Shown here: piece by piece, positions 25,740 to 38,580 of the stretch | How the letters are laid out: each line of letters opens with the position of its first letter | Numbering within the stretch: the stretch's first letter is position 1 | From: Synaphobranchus kaupii | Lineage: Eukaryota > Chordata > Actinopteri > Anguilliformes > Synaphobranchidae | DNA length: 64,000 bases | Assembly (NCBI GenBank): GCA_029718625.1 | Contig: CM056395.1 | Span: forward strand, 27,965,683-28,029,682 | Direction of reading: 5' to 3' | Translations under genes and position numbers: made by a program | Notes under the pieces: model-generated | The model's database searches: none | What the model was told of the DNA's origin: nothing | Seen by the model: only the letters and a program-made list of their open reading frames with translations

Positions 25740-26290
25740 CCACCTGTTCTGTTGACCGTACCCACCCCTCCCTCCTTCAGTCCATCTCTGATGACATCAC
25801 TGATTTCCTCTCCTCTCTTATCAGCAGCTGCCAGCCAGAGGGCCCCCCGTGTCGTTCCTCTCCTCTCTGATCCCAGCAGATGTGCTTAATTACAGGCCTG
25901 TCTGCCTCCCACATTTATACCCCAAAGCTCTCGAGCGCACAGCCTGCCCATCTCCCACAGTGCAGCCTCCTCGACCCCCAATCAATCGGGCTCCAAGCCG
26001 GGTCCCTCCGCGGAGACCGCATTTCATACAGTCGTAGTCATGGTGATGGTTGTGGTGGCAGTCACAGTCACAATCGCTGGTGGCAGTCACTGTCAGTCAG
26101 TTGCCGTCACAATCACAGTCGCGATCAAAAGTCGCAGTCGCGATCACAGTTTCAGTCACAATAGCAGTCACAGTCGCAGTCAGTCACAGTCAAAGTGGCT
26201 CTTTATTTGGCGAGTGCTAAGTTACTCAGCTCCCTCTCACCCTTCCGGACTTTTCTGCTGCATTCGACACTGTCCACCGCCGGACCAAGC
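25740..26290 (+). pseudogene. Decayed LINE reverse-transcriptase fragment interrupted by a simple repeat
   Basis: In shifting frames reads LNYRPVCLPHLYPKALER (RT motif NYRPVSLL..SKxLER), LLDPQSIGLQAGS (LLxxxQSGFRxGHS) and DFSAAFDTVHRR (motif A, DLSAAFDTVDH). Between these, 26033-26200 is a degenerate (CAGTCA/CAGTCG)n tract. Not functional. Confidence 0.7.
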
Positions 26291-27314
26291 AGGTTTTGAG
26301 GCACACACCATGACACTAGCAGGATTTTACTGCAATTCTTCCCCTTTTCCAACTTTCTTGCACTAAATATGTTAAATGCACTTTTGTAAGTCTCTAAAAT
26401 TGAATGTCATATGATCCCTGGGGGATTTATGAACACTCAATTGGTGGCAAAAGTGGATCAAGCTGTATCTTGAAAAAAAAAAAGCCCATCAGTAGTTTGT
26501 CGGCTCAAATGATGTGTGGTAAATCAGAGCTTCCTCTGAATAGATGTGAATAAGTCCTTCTGTAATGCCTGTGATGTTCATTAGAGTTAATGCAGTTAAT
26601 CCAAGTCGAAAGAAAGACCCTATTCCCCTGTCAGTTAATAAGCCCGTTTTTCAGTAAACGAGAGCCAGACGCCCACTACGCCTTCAGCAAAGACCGCGGT
26701 CCATATAGACACCAACAATGTGGGAACATTTCACTGTGGGGAGAATTCTTGCTCTTCAGTTGAAATGTTGTACTCTAAAATGAAGAACCACGGCTTCATT
26801 TCTATTCAAAATGACAATATGGGTTTTTAGTGCTTTTGCAGAATTATAAAAATGGGTCAAATGGTCTCTAAAAGGACTGGGGGACGTTATTTATTCAGAA
26901 ATACTGACAGGAACATCATGCCCCACTAATGTCCTCGAGCAGGCAGAAGGACTATCTTGGATATTTAAAAATGTGCTCAATTTGATATTCTCTTGGCCAA
27001 ACCATTGACCCATTTTTTGTCACTCAGACAGCTTTTAATTCTCAGTGGGGAATTTAGCTCTTTTTTTTTAACCGATTTCAACCACTAAAAGATTGTATAT
27101 TGTGATTTGGTCGTGTAAATAATGTTTACAACAATCTATTTCATTTGCCTGCCCTGTTTTGAGCCAATTATCTACAACTGCTTTTGGTTGGTGGGCTACA
27201 AAGGATAAATTAAATTTGGTCACATGGTTGCTGATTTATCTATTGTATCTCTAAACTCAACGTTACAAGCCTGCTGATTTACAGTATCTATTGTATCACT
27301 AAACTTAACGTTAC
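26291..27314. other. Unique A/T-rich intergenic sequence
   Basis: No coding or repeat signal that I can support. Confidence 0.5.
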
Positions 27315-27477
27315 GGGCCTGAATTACTAAGACCTTTAGCACGTGCGAAGCCTTTTATCACACACAAAACCAATGATTGGTCAAGGTATTTGTTTTGCAC
27401 CAATCATTGGTTGTGTTATTGGTTTTGCGTGTGCTAAAAGGTTTTGCACATGCTAACAGTCTTAGTAAATCAGGCCC
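27315..27477. mobile_element. Foldback MITE (163 bp)
   Basis: GGGCCTGAATTACTAAGACC at the left is the inverted copy of the right end ..GTCTTAGTAAATCAGGCCC; arms continue inward (GCACGTGC../..GCACATGC; CCAATGATTGG/CCAATCATTGG). Resembles a widespread fish MITE. Confidence 0.8.
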
Positions 27478-27829
27478 TGCATGTGTATGCTTTAAAGAGA
27501 AGCGCAAACCTTAGCAAAGCCCGCTGCAGGATCTTTGATATGCATGCTTGTTCTCCGATTTGTATTGAGCTTGCGTTTTATCCCCAACTTGATATTCACA
27601 GTATGCTTTGTAATTTGCATTAAGTGTGTGGGTTAGTCCCGTCTTTGGTGTTTCCTTGTTTTTCGATTTACGTTGCGCACGCACGATTTTCATGCGTGAC
27701 CTTGTGCAATTTAAAGTACAGGGATTAGCAGCTTCATATCACTGGCATACCGAACATCACAAGGGGGGGGTAAATACATTTGGTTCCTCACAGTTTGGAC
27801 TAACCAACTGTATTTATCAGCGCTCATAG

Positions 27830-28016
27830 TTGAAACCGCCGCTGTTGATTTGGGGGGAGCGCAAACGAGTGTGTGCGCTGAAGTCCGCCGCTGGTTCTCT
27901 TCACGCCGCAGTTCGCAAGTCGTGCTCACGCAGACGTGAAGCGGAGGAAGACGCTTCGCGCCGCAAGCTCAGCAGGCGGACTTGCAGGTTCCCAATCGAC
28001 CGACAGGGGTCACCGG
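27830..28016 (+). promoter_or_regulatory. CpG-rich block ending in a donor-like site
   Basis: Dense CpG (GTCCGCCGCTGG, TTCACGCCGCAG, GCTTCGCGCCGC) in an A/T-rich setting, ending ACCG|GTGAGC at 28014. Could be a promoter with a noncoding first exon, possibly of the receptor 11 kb downstream; purely positional. Confidence 0.25.
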
Positions 28017-28789
28017 TGAGCAATGAGACACTGTCATCCAAGTGAACTGGACACCCGTCACTCCTGGATTTGAACATCAAACCGTGAGGCCGATCCATGC
28101 ACTAGAACAGTGTCTAAACAGGATGAGACATCCAGCATCTCTCAAAAGTCCTGTGTTTTTAATTTTTTTTTAAAAACTATTAACGCATTCACTATCTTTT
28201 CTCCTGGTATTGTGTATATGGTTGCCTTTGAGGTTTTGTTTATAGGGCCCCGTTTCACTATCCCAGCTGTTCCACTGCGTAGTACAAACCCACAGATTCA
28301 ATTCAACTCATCCCAACATCAAATGTCAAAAGCCAAGACGAACACTCTCCCAGCAGCTGAGGAAGATGAGCAGAACTGTTATCAGGTTCAAAATACATAC
28401 TTTTATTTAATCTTCTGAGTAACAACTCCTACACACTCTGGATGGGGGGGTGGGAATTCATTGTGATTCATAGACTCATCCAAGGTATGAGTCAAGAAGT
28501 CAAGTAAACATCTTCAAAGCCCAGGAACCAGATCTAATTCTGACCGTGCAAGTGGAAACAAGGTATGAGAGGGTAGACCATGTATATACAGCCTTGAAAC
28601 TCTTTGTGGAAAAAACCCCTCCACAATGGATTTCATTACATCCTTGCTTGCAGTTGACAGGCGTGTGTAGACACAGCTTATCAATTTTCTACCACCGCCT
28701 CATAAAACTAGACAGTGGGGGCTAATTAATTGCTTAAGAAAAGGTTTAATTTTCTTTATAGAAGAATTACAGAATTCTTTGACTCCAAT

Positions 28790-29100
28790 TTAAATTCTGC
28801 TTGAGTCTTTCTGGGAAGCCTTTAAAGCGGTTAGCTATGCGTCTGCAAACAGAGCTGAACAGAAAAAACTTAAGATCCAGGAAGAAGAGAATATTCAAAA
28901 ACTATATTTTCTTTATGCAGGCTTTCAGGGAATTGTCCATGAGGAATCCACACTGTTGTCTGACTTGTCTCATTTTATTTCCATTCAGAATTCGCTCAGC
29001 GCAAAAATGTTATTGGAGAAAACTAAAATGTGGTTTCACACGAGAAAGATTTCCTGTTTCTATTCTGGACAAAATATTGTCTGTGCGGTGTTATAACAAT
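28790..29100 (+). pseudogene. Possible L1/Tx1-like LINE ORF2 fragment
   Basis: One frame (from about 28804) runs about 100 codons and begins ESFWEAFKAVSYASANRAEQ KK, like the (L)W(E/D)xFKAxxRGxxISY segment between endonuclease and RT in L1-clade elements. No later RT motif seen. Tentative. Confidence 0.35.
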
Positions 29101-29109
29101 TTTGCTTGA

Positions 29110-32100
29110 TGGAAGTGTAATGAAAAGTTTTCCCCTACAAACGGAGGATTATGTTTCTATTTTGTTTAAGTTAACTTGAAGTTTTAGTGTGCCTTTTATA
29201 AATAGCCTTTAAAAATAAATAGGATACAATAACTACTCACACATAAGTAAACTTCACACATAAGTAAACTTCAGCCTGCCATAATCGCCTTCCTATTCTG
29301 TGGTCCTTATCCAGTATGCCCAATTGGCTGATTGCCTAGCCAATCACATGATTGATTCAGCAGTTCTCAACCCTCAGGGGCCGTGATTTGACAGGGCCCT
29401 AAGAGGTGGGATAAAGTCCAGGCAAGACTCTCGTACCACAAATCCCGCACTGCGGACTGAGGCTACAGGGCTATGCTGTGTAGCGTAGCCTACATGTAAC
29501 CCCCTAGGGTGTTTATGAGTCCTTGGAATCATATAGACACGCTTTGGGTGTTAAATGTACACCAGCAGTGTTAAATTTTCACCGACATTTTTGCTGTGTA
29601 GGTTCAGAGGAATGCAGAGGGTATAGAGAGGGCTGGAGGAGGCCTGACGCTATGGGTCCCTTCGGTGAGGTAGAGAGACAAAAAAAAAAACTCAAGTAGG
29701 CCTACTTTTGTTATTTTAATATATAAATTTTATTATTTTTTAAAAATAGATTTCTGTATTACATTCCTAATTAGATGGATCAAATTTCTTACATGGTGCA
29801 AATAATTCTACTAACGCCAGTTCAGGGGGTTGTGGTCTCTCCCTCTGGTGTGTGGGGTAGAGAAAGGAATGCTGTAGGATGCTGTAGGTATACCCGTCGG
29901 AATTCCTGCTAATTAAGACCGTAGCTTCATTCTGCGTATCTTCCTGGTTCTCGTTTTACACTTAACGCATGCTTGAAAGAAGCACATGCCGCTTGGAAAA
30001 AAATTAAATAAATAGTTTCCTTCCCGTTTTCAGGAAATTCCATTATGTGACACTGTAACGCCATCTCGCGGTGAAGATGCCAAGTGTGTGTAAGAAAGAG
30101 ACTAGCGCAAATGTTCATTTATTTATTTATTTGCTTATTTAATTTAAATTTTTTTTTTTTGGGGGGGGGGGGGGGGGGGTTATCTATGACCTGCCTTGTC
30201 ACGCAGTATGGTAATTGAAAAAGTGACCAAACGGATTTGTGTCTTGTTTGAGGTGGATGGATTTTTGACAGCGCGGTTGGTGCACTGCACTTGTCAACGC
30301 TGTTCGTCAAGTAGTTGAACATCACTCAAGTAGCCTACACCGTGTCACTGCCGCTCCAAATCCCGTTTGCTTTTTTTCTCTCCATCCTTTGTGGTATTAA
30401 GATTTGAGCTGTGAGCCACGAACACGATGTCATCTTTAACCTAACGTGTGCCCAGGAGACACAAAACTATATTTCCGCGGAACTATAAGGGGTAAGTATG
30501 AAATTGAACGCGTTGTATGAGGTTTAAGCTACATTGACACCGATACTGTCATTTATAGCTTTGACATGGGCACCGAATAAACTGTCAAGTTTTGATCTGT
30601 CTCAACGCTATGACGTTACTTTGAGATATTTTATTTGACAAATAAGTTGGATGGTAGCCTATAGTAACCTGCTGTTTTGTCTTTGACCATGTACCTATGC
30701 TATTTATTTTGTGAATATTCACCTATTGCGGTGTGGATATAGGTGACTCTTGTACGGAGCTGACCTTGTAGGCTGCGGGTATGTAGGTGATATGTATGTC
30801 AAATGATTGATTTGCTTACACGAGATAGACTATTTTCTGACGACGCTGTGAACTTGTAATTTTGACAGCATAGTATTTGTCGGATATTTAAAGTTTACAG
30901 AAGATAATATTTTTAAACTTGCCATAGCGGACCCGAAAATAAGAAAATGGATAGTCAACAAATAGGGAAATTCTAATAAATCAACGATTGAAAGGGCTGC
31001 GGTGGCAGCATGCTATATTCATCGGATGCGCCAATCCATTCTGTTGCATTTGTTGCGTGATGAGCTTTAGTGCTTTAAAACTGAACTGCCTTTGGTTTGA
31101 CAAGACAGATGGTAAACCGATTTCATTCAGGATGAAAATTTCAATATCAAATGCAGCAGTCTCCGATTGTAATAGCCTACTATAAACTGTAACAAAATCC
31201 GTCACTTTATTTCTTTTGCATTGAGCCAAATATCTGAGAATGAAAATGGATTTAGGGTATTCCTGTAGCGTGTAAAAAAAATGCTCGACTTGTTGCGCCC
31301 TGAGGCGGAGGTTGAACCGTTGTGTGAAGGCTATAAAAAGCAAACAGATTTGTATCCAGGTGGTTAAAAACGAGTTAGTGACCTCCAATCATTGATCCTT
31401 GATCTTGATATTTAATTGATTTAAAATGTCCTATAAAGTGCATTATGCAAAGACAAGGCTGCCGGTTGATCAGTCTCTTATCAGGAAAAAGATCTGTTGA
31501 TTCCTGATGGAAATAGATGTCCAGTTCACCAGTTTGTACACTTCAGCTCAAATTGATACATTTTAATTACCATAAATAAGTGAACAGTAGGCTAGACTAC
31601 AGAATGTAATAAGATGGAAGAAGAACAAACTCATATTTACACATAAACCATGAGAGTATACAGGCGCTCTCAACCTCTCTCCCTGAGAAAGAGGGGATTT
31701 TAAAATTTATTTGATTTAAAAGATCCCTCTTTTTAGCACAAATTTAACATGCTAATTTTCCATTTAGCTAAATTAAATTAAAGCCAATGGAATTACCTGT
31801 TTGAAGGTTCTGGGTGTGAATATGGGTATGGGACATTTTATTAAAGATTCTGAGTGTGAATATGGGTATGGGACATTTTATTAAAGGAGGAATGAATTTG
31901 TGGCCTTACATGCATTAAACATCCCACAATAGACACTGACTTATTAGGAAAGATTAACAGCTCCTTACAATTTTGGGGGTTGCAATTGTGTCTGGAATGA
32001 ATACTAGCATACACGCTGAGATCCCCCCGCATTAAACATTTTACCGCGGTCTAATCTACAAGTGAACCGAATGGTTATACCAGGGGTCAGGGCCGGATCT

Positions 32101-33616
32101 AGGGGGGGCCAGGGGTGGATCTAGGGGGGGCCAGGGGTTTCCAACCTGTTATGATCCAGGGACCCCTACCCAGGTTCAAAGGACCGCCAACACAAGTTAA
32201 AAATGTTTTTTGTTTTTTTTTGTTTTTTTTTGTTTTTTTTAAAAAGGTGTTATATTTTGAAATATTACCCCAAATCTATAAATAGTCATTAGCATACAGC
32301 TAATTATCTACGTGAGCCAGGGGGTAATTGGTGGAAACACACCTGGGCTTCAGAAACAGAACTGCTTCCCCTCCCCTCCCCTCCCTCCCCTACTTGCTCA
32401 GTGCAGTGGGGTCTCTGCACCACGGGATTCACTGAGCAGCCATTTTGGGAAGGTGAAGTACCTGATAATGAGTCAGGTGTTGAGCCCTGGACATGGAAGC
32501 GAAGAGTGCTTCCCTTTATTCTGTCATTACAATGAAATGGCTGTGACTGAAAAAGCATTATATTTTAATTTAATTAAAAAGCCGTTTTAAATAATTTCCC
32601 ATTCTCAGCTTTTGAAAAAACTTGCATCCATTGCTTAATATAAATTATGTATAATATAGTGTGTCATATGATGTATAACATTGGTAAAGTGTAAACTAAT
32701 CTCTACTAAAAATATGTCCCCAGATCTCCTTTTTTAATATAATGTATTCCATTAGAATTTTACAAGTTGCCACTTGTAAAATTTTACAATTGTACACCGT
32801 AAAAGAGCTCCAGTTTGTTTCTATAGTGGAATATTTTTATAGATTAAAAGCATAAACAGGACAGCAGATCTGTCGCCTCTGTTTGACGCTTGCCAGCACT
32901 TGCTGAGGGATTGCGGAATGCAAAATAAAATGTATAATTCTTTTTAGCTCGATACAAAAATAGCTGCAATCATTTGCTTTCACACACTCCTAATTTTCTT
33001 TCCTTCACACCAGATGAAGGAACAAAAACGTATAAGAAAGGCACGTCGAGAAGTTACACCAGCTTCTTATTCCACCTCCACAGCAATCAAATCAGGGAAG
33101 GCTTCAAACAAACTTGTTTTACTTCTGCCTGAACCAGAAAAGACCCAAATGAGCCAACTTCTGGATTCTACCCCCTCCAAACTGGATGTTAACGGCGATG
33201 GAGTTGTGTCTTAAATTTTGTGAGTCAAGGTCATGACTTAATCTGACTTTGGATAAAAATTCAGGATGGCAGCAATAGTCCATCAGACAAGGACCTTGCT
33301 GTGTGAAAAGATCAATTAAAATACATCAAAGTGAGTTCTGCACAAAATTTAAATTTAAATTTAAATTCCACCCCAAAGTGAATGGAACCGAAGTCCTTCA
33401 TGACATCTGACTGCTGGGACCAGGGTGGAATCGCCAGGACTTGTGATCCAAAAGGTATCCAGTTTCACCGCTGAAGTCCAAGCTTCTACTTAACCCTTTA
33501 AAGAGTGGGTCGGTGTTCTTGAACTCCATTGCTTTCAATTATCAGGAGTGATTGGTACATTGGCATTAGAATGTCCAGTTAAAAACATTGTAATCACGTA
33601 TTTGTGATCTTACACC
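29110..33616. other. Intergenic, A/T-rich; no gene supported
   Basis: T/G homopolymer pair (T12 then G19, 30149-30179); a 39-bp two-copy duplication (TTCTGGGTGTGAATATGGGT..., 31808-31885); GGGGGGCCAGGGG doublet (32100-32135) with hAT-like CAGGGG(T)TTCCAACC; ATTTAAATTTAAATTTAAAT at 33346-33366. Short ORFs here lack codon or family support. Confidence 0.5.
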
Positions 33617-33833
33617 TTAAAGCAGGGGTGTCAATATCCGGTCCTGGAGGGCCGCAGTGTCTGCTGGTTTTTGGTGCGTTTAAGCACAAGTGATTAATTT
33701 AAGTCACTAATTGGCTAAGAAGTCCACACACCTTGTTCTCAATGCTTTAACTGGGTGCTGATTGAAAGGAAACCACAAATACCTGTGACACTGCGGCCCT
33801 CCAGGATTGGAGTTTGACACCCCTGCCTTAAAG
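33617..33833. mobile_element. hAT-like foldback MITE
   Basis: Ends CTTAAAGCAGGGGTGTCAAT ..GTCCTGGAGGGCCGCAGTG and CACTGCGGCCCTCCAGGA..TGACACCCCTGCCTTAAAG. Arms of about 40 bases with an A/T-rich centre. Confidence 0.85.
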
Positions 33834-34499
33834 GGTTATAAAATTTTCCTGAAATATCAAAAAGAATATGTATGTGGTCATTAGGGTCCGTGAACCATCT
33901 CCGTTATGATATAGCCTGTTAAACTGGTTAATTTTCATTAGAAACCTGTTAAATAGTTGCCCTCTCCCAGTGGGGGTAACATGGGGAATTTTAAACTTTC
34001 ATTTTGGGCTGAACTACCACTTCAAGGTCGTCCTTACTGCCTACAGGGCACTTAATGACCTTGGACCTTAATCCAAGCTGGGTCTGACTGAACCTTGCGT
34101 TTCCGGAAGCATTTTGCATTCAGAAACTGCTGATTTCTTAGCGATAGCGCAGTTGTGAGGACCGACTCTGGACGAGCAGTTAACGGTTCTTCACCTCACC
34201 TTTGGGAATTCCCAGTTCAAAGCTACAAGTTAGCTCACAAACATCTGCTAAAGGAGGCTAAACTCCTCTCCTGGGCGCTTAGCATGCACGCAGGATCGTT
34301 TCAACCAATTAACCTGTCTTAATTAGTTAATTGGCACAAACACCAGTTCACTTGTAGATTATACCACTGAGAAGCGCTTATTGGTACAAAAACAGGTATC
34401 AGCTGTCATTCATGAGCTTCTCATAAATGCTCTTGTGAGGCCTGGGCCCGGAACGTCTAAAGTTCATTGAGACATTGGTCCTATGTGGCTATATATGTA

Positions 34500-34977
34500 C
34501 ACTATATGTCCAAAAGTATGTGGACACCCCTAGGGCTGGAGCTGGTTTTCATGGTTCAGGCTCCTTTAGTTCCAGTGAAGGCAAATCTTATCACTACAGC
34601 ATACAATGACATTCTAGGTAATTCTGGGTTTCCAACTTTGTGACAACAGTTTGGGGAATGCCCTTTCAGAATGACAATGCCCCCGTGCACAAATAGAGGT
34701 CCATACAGAAATGGTCTGTCAAGATCGGTATGGAAGAACTTGACTGGCCTGCACAGAGCCCTGACCTCAACCCCATCAAAAACCATTGGGATCAAATGGA
34801 AAGCCGACTGCGAACCAGGCCTAATAGCCCCACATCAGTGCATGACCTCACTAATGCTCTTCTGACTGAACGGAAACAAATCCACACAGCAAATGGAGAC
34901 CAACTGCGTAATAATGCCCACGATTTGGAATCAGATGCTGGAGGAGCAGGTGTCCATATACTTTTGGCCATGTAGTG
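34500..34977 (+). mobile_element. Internally deleted Tc1/mariner element with intact ends
   Basis: Flanked by TA. Ends CACTATATGTCCAAAAGTAT GTGGACACC and GGTGTCCATATACTTTTGGC CATGTAGTG are inverted copies. Inside, two overlapping frames give the C-terminal third of a Tc1-type transposase: DNAPVHK, LDWPAQSPDLNPIKNHWDQM, LTNALLTERKQI. The DE(D/E) region PDLNPIE..W is recognisable but the N-terminal DNA-binding domain and first catalytic Asp are missing. Confidence 0.88.
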
Positions 34978-34979
34978 TA

Positions 34980-37552
34980 CGTGCATACCTAATTGGGCTC
35001 ATTAAATAATTATGAGCAGAGGTTAGCATGAAATTCACGAATGGATTTGGCTGTCCTTGCCCAACCGCGTGCGACAGTGTTAAGTCTCCCCCGGAAAAGA
35101 AATACGAGCGCAATTAGTTCCCTCTGGGGAGCTTTGCCTTTAGCTCAGCAGGTTAACTGCATCTGGAGTTTAGAGAGGCGAACACAGTAGAGTTAGCACG
35201 TCTGCCTCAGACTACGACATCATCCCCCGGAGAAGCAATAAGTGTGTGATTGGTTCCCTTAGCCAAGGACCCGTCTTTAGCTTAGTGGGCTATACTTAAC
35301 TGTTGTACAGAACAGCTGGCAAATACCAAGCATCAAATCGCACAGCGGACCCCCCCCCCAAAATTAGGAAAGCATATCTGAGCTGCAGCTCGGTGTTCAA
35401 TTTGTTCTTAACACTCACCTATTCTCATGCGTCTGTTCTTCTTACTTTGGGCTTTTTGGGCCGGGATATTTGCATGCAGAGTGCTACTCCAGACCTTTGT
35501 GTACTGCGCCGCATAGTTTCCCCCTGACTCATATTCCGCTATCATGGCATCAGGTGCAGGAGAAGAGCCTGATAAATTGAAGTAGTCTATGGTTAAAGAA
35601 ATTTGGTCAGGCTTTGATCATCCACTGGTCTCACCACCAAGCATGATGGAGAAAAGATGAGAGAGCTGTCTGTGAATGCTCATAAAATCACCCTGAAAGC
35701 ATTTTTAAAAAGTTTTTTCCTCGCTTTGTAAATCAGTAGTTTGCGGCGAATTGAGTTTCCCCTCATTAGTTTCAGAATTTAAATGGGAAATTTGCACGGA
35801 TACTGAGCGTTGGGTCTTCATTTTGTCTATATTGATCGCATTGATATACCCTTTGAGCAAAGTGCTTTACCTCAGTCATTCCACTGTGCTTTATAGATTT
35901 ATAGAATTCCTGAGTGTATACACACTGCATAATATTGACCAATAAGGTAATAGAATAAAATTGCAGGTAATATGATATGCAGGTACAGAGTTAACTAGCC
36001 ATTATCGTAGTTCAATTACAAGTGAAAAAGGACTTAAAATTAAAAATAATTCTGTTCACCTTTCCCCTGCTCTTACTGGAGCTAGTGGTTTACTGGTCCA
36101 GGAGTTTAAATTACCCAGTAAAAATAATGAAATCTTCTATACCATCTGAACCTCAACTTGTACGAGCACGGAAGGGGGTTTCCTTTTTTACTCATCTGAC
36201 ATTACTGAGAGCCCATTACACTCATCACCTTCAAGGAGGATTTCATCTACTGAAGATGGACCCTGAAAATCACAAAGATCACAAAAAGGCGTTGGAGCAA
36301 TTTAGGAAGAGAAACATTTGTGTTCTATATTAGTCCCTAGGCACCCAATTCCACCTCAATGCCAGCAGTACTGCTGAGTATCCTTTCTACCTGAGACTCA
36401 TTGAGTATCCTTTCTACCTGAGACTCATTGAGTATCCTTTCTACATGAGACTCATTGAGTATCCTTTCTACCTGAGACTCATTCATTCATTAATTCCTCA
36501 CCTGGTGTTCCAGGTTTAAAGCAGTCCCTGGTTAGGCAACGAAAACCAGCGGACCTATCTCTGCTATACATTATCCTCAAAGTTAGCTACCATGTATGCT
36601 GCCTCAGGTACTGGTTATTTATTTTTATTTATACATTTTTTTAAATGGACAAACATTGGATACATAAAAAATGTGTTTGAAAAAAAATAGAAAGGAATTA
36701 TTTATGAGGGTAATATGGGCCCCAGAGTCCTGGGGATATAATAACCAGGACAGAACATAGTCAGGACATCTAAAATCACTGAAAGCCAGGACACAAGCAC
36801 CCAAACACGGCAAATATATGCTCAAGGGCTTATTAACAGAATGACCCAAAGTATTCAGTGTGGCAATGTGGCAGGATGGGGCTTCAGGCCGGACCCAAGA
36901 TCTCTCTCACTTTACTGAGGGGAACTAGAACATGACACTATTAGTGAGAGGTTGTGCCTTGACACTTTCCAACAACTTCATAAACCGAGTGAGTGAGGAG
37001 CTTTTAAAAGCCCAGGAACGGGCTGTTTGTGGTAGACAGCTGAAGCAGACTCAGGCATGAAGGTGTGTGTGAGGAGCACAAAGGGCCTCGGCTCATTGAC
37101 CTCTGTGGGTTTGAGATCAGTTTGAATTTAAGACCCTTCATCCTGTAGCAGCGTTCGAGTTCCATATCGATTTCATAAAACGGATCCATCCACAGATACC
37201 GTTAGGCTCAGGAATAGTAAGAAAAGACCATTTTCAGTGGAAACAATCCTCAAACTGTAGAATTAAGTTATCCTGTCACCAAGCAACAAGAGTAGCATTT
37301 CTAAACTGAGCATTCGTGCAGAATATTAATCATTTTGCTCTTTGTGTTGTTTTGAAGTTGACGGCTATTTTCTTCTCCACTGATCAATAAACGGCGGGAC
37401 AGCTTGCTTTGGAGAACTGAACCTTCTGCAGAATATTATGAGCTTACTTTTGCTTTTTACAGCTTTGACTGCAAACAGTGTTTCAAGGTTTCTGTTTAAA
37501 TTCCTTCGCTGGATGTTTAGGTGCAAGGAATAAAATAATGTTTGAATATATA
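34980..37552. other. Intergenic with a small 27-bp repeat
   Basis: 36372-36484 holds four copies of GAGTATCCTTTCTACCTGAG ACTCATT. Elsewhere only short ORFs with no recognisable domain. Confidence 0.5.
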
Positions 37553-37679
37553 GCCGCCTTGCGATGGTTTGGTGACCTGTCCAGGGTGTATTCCTGCCTC
37601 TCGCCCAATGCATGCTGGGATAGGCTCCAGCCCCTCTGCGACCCTGTACACACGGTTTAGAAAATGGATGGATGGATGA
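37553..37679 (+). mobile_element. SINE 3' segment (fish CCAGGGTGTA..TGGATGGATGG tail)
   Basis: GATGGTTTGGTGACCTGTCC AGGGTGTA, GCTGGGATAGGCTCCAGCCC and (GGAT)n tail match the 3' half of the tRNA-derived SINE whose 5' half occurs at 44853-45022. 5' truncated. Confidence 0.8.
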
Positions 37680-38262
37680 ATATATAGCCATGCTGCATCA
37701 AGAATATCAGAACCGCTAAGAAGGCTGGTTGACCAATCAGCATCTAGGGCCGGAACTATCAATTCTAAATAAAATTATACTACGTCCTTCAGATGTTCGT
37801 TGAGTGCTCGAGCGGCAGATGGCATAGAAGCAGATTGTATGAATGAAAGTGGTAAAGCTGAGTCACAGCATGATGACTGGACGGAAGTGACTCTTTAGTA
37901 AATGTAGGTCAAGCGGGACATTTCTGCATTGTATAAGGCCCACCTAGTATAAGGGGGTGCGGGAGAAGGAGACGATGTTTGTGTGTACGTATACATTTAG
38001 ACCCGGCTTGTGCTATTTGCTTTGACATGTAATTGGTTTTCAATTTAGAGGGGGGGGGTTGGGGTGGGGACGGGCGCTGTCCTGGACTGTGACAGCTTAG
38101 GTTAAGCCTTGGCTAAAATTCTGTTCAACACATTAAATGGGTTGTGGGAGGAAGAGACAAGCAAAGGCTGGCATGTTAGCGGACCTGCTGGAGCATATGG
38201 GCGAGCTAAATAAAAGCTAATCAAACGTGTTACAGACACACAAGTGTGATGCGGGTGGAGAT

Positions 38263-38276
38263 GTATAAAATGGCGG
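38263..38276 (+). promoter_or_regulatory. Candidate core promoter: TATA-like plus YY1-like motif
   Basis: TATAAAA runs directly into AAAATGGCGGC, a match to the YY1 consensus, about 1.07 kb upstream of the receptor start codon. Chance occurrence cannot be excluded. Confidence 0.2.
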
Positions 38277-38460
38277 CTGATCGCACACCAAACGGCTCAA
38301 CAAAATGGAACGTAAAACCAACAGCAATGAAGCAATTGGGGAATATTCCTCCCCAATATTCCCCCTGAGCGCATCAGAGAATAACCACACAAGCACATGC
38401 TAGTGCTCTCTTTATTACTAGTATCCTCATTCACCTACAGACTACAGCACAGGTTTTTAA

Positions 38461-38580
38461 CCTTTTCTGACCCAGGGATCCCCAGCCAGGCTCACCCAGG
38501 GACCCCCAGCCAGGCTCACCCAGGGACCCCCAGCCAGGCTCACCCAGGGACCCCCAGCCAGGCTCACCCAGGGACCCCCT
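38461..38580 (+). repeat. 24-bp minisatellite, about 5 copies
   Basis: Unit CCCAGCCAGGCTCACCCAGG GACC. Lies inside sequence resembling an hAT-MITE end (TTTTTAACCTTTTCTGACCC AGGGATCC). Confidence 0.9.

Noticed and set aside
27830..28045. 71-codon ORF in CpG-rich sequence
   Set aside because: Arg/Ser-rich translation of CpG-rich DNA without similarity that I recognise.
33014..33214. 66-codon ORF after an acceptor-like CACACCAG
   Set aside because: No recognisable family, no donor or neighbouring exon; remains possible but unsupported.
36022..36333. 103-codon ORF with a hydrophobic start
   Set aside because: No domain, no splice context, A/T-rich; likely chance.
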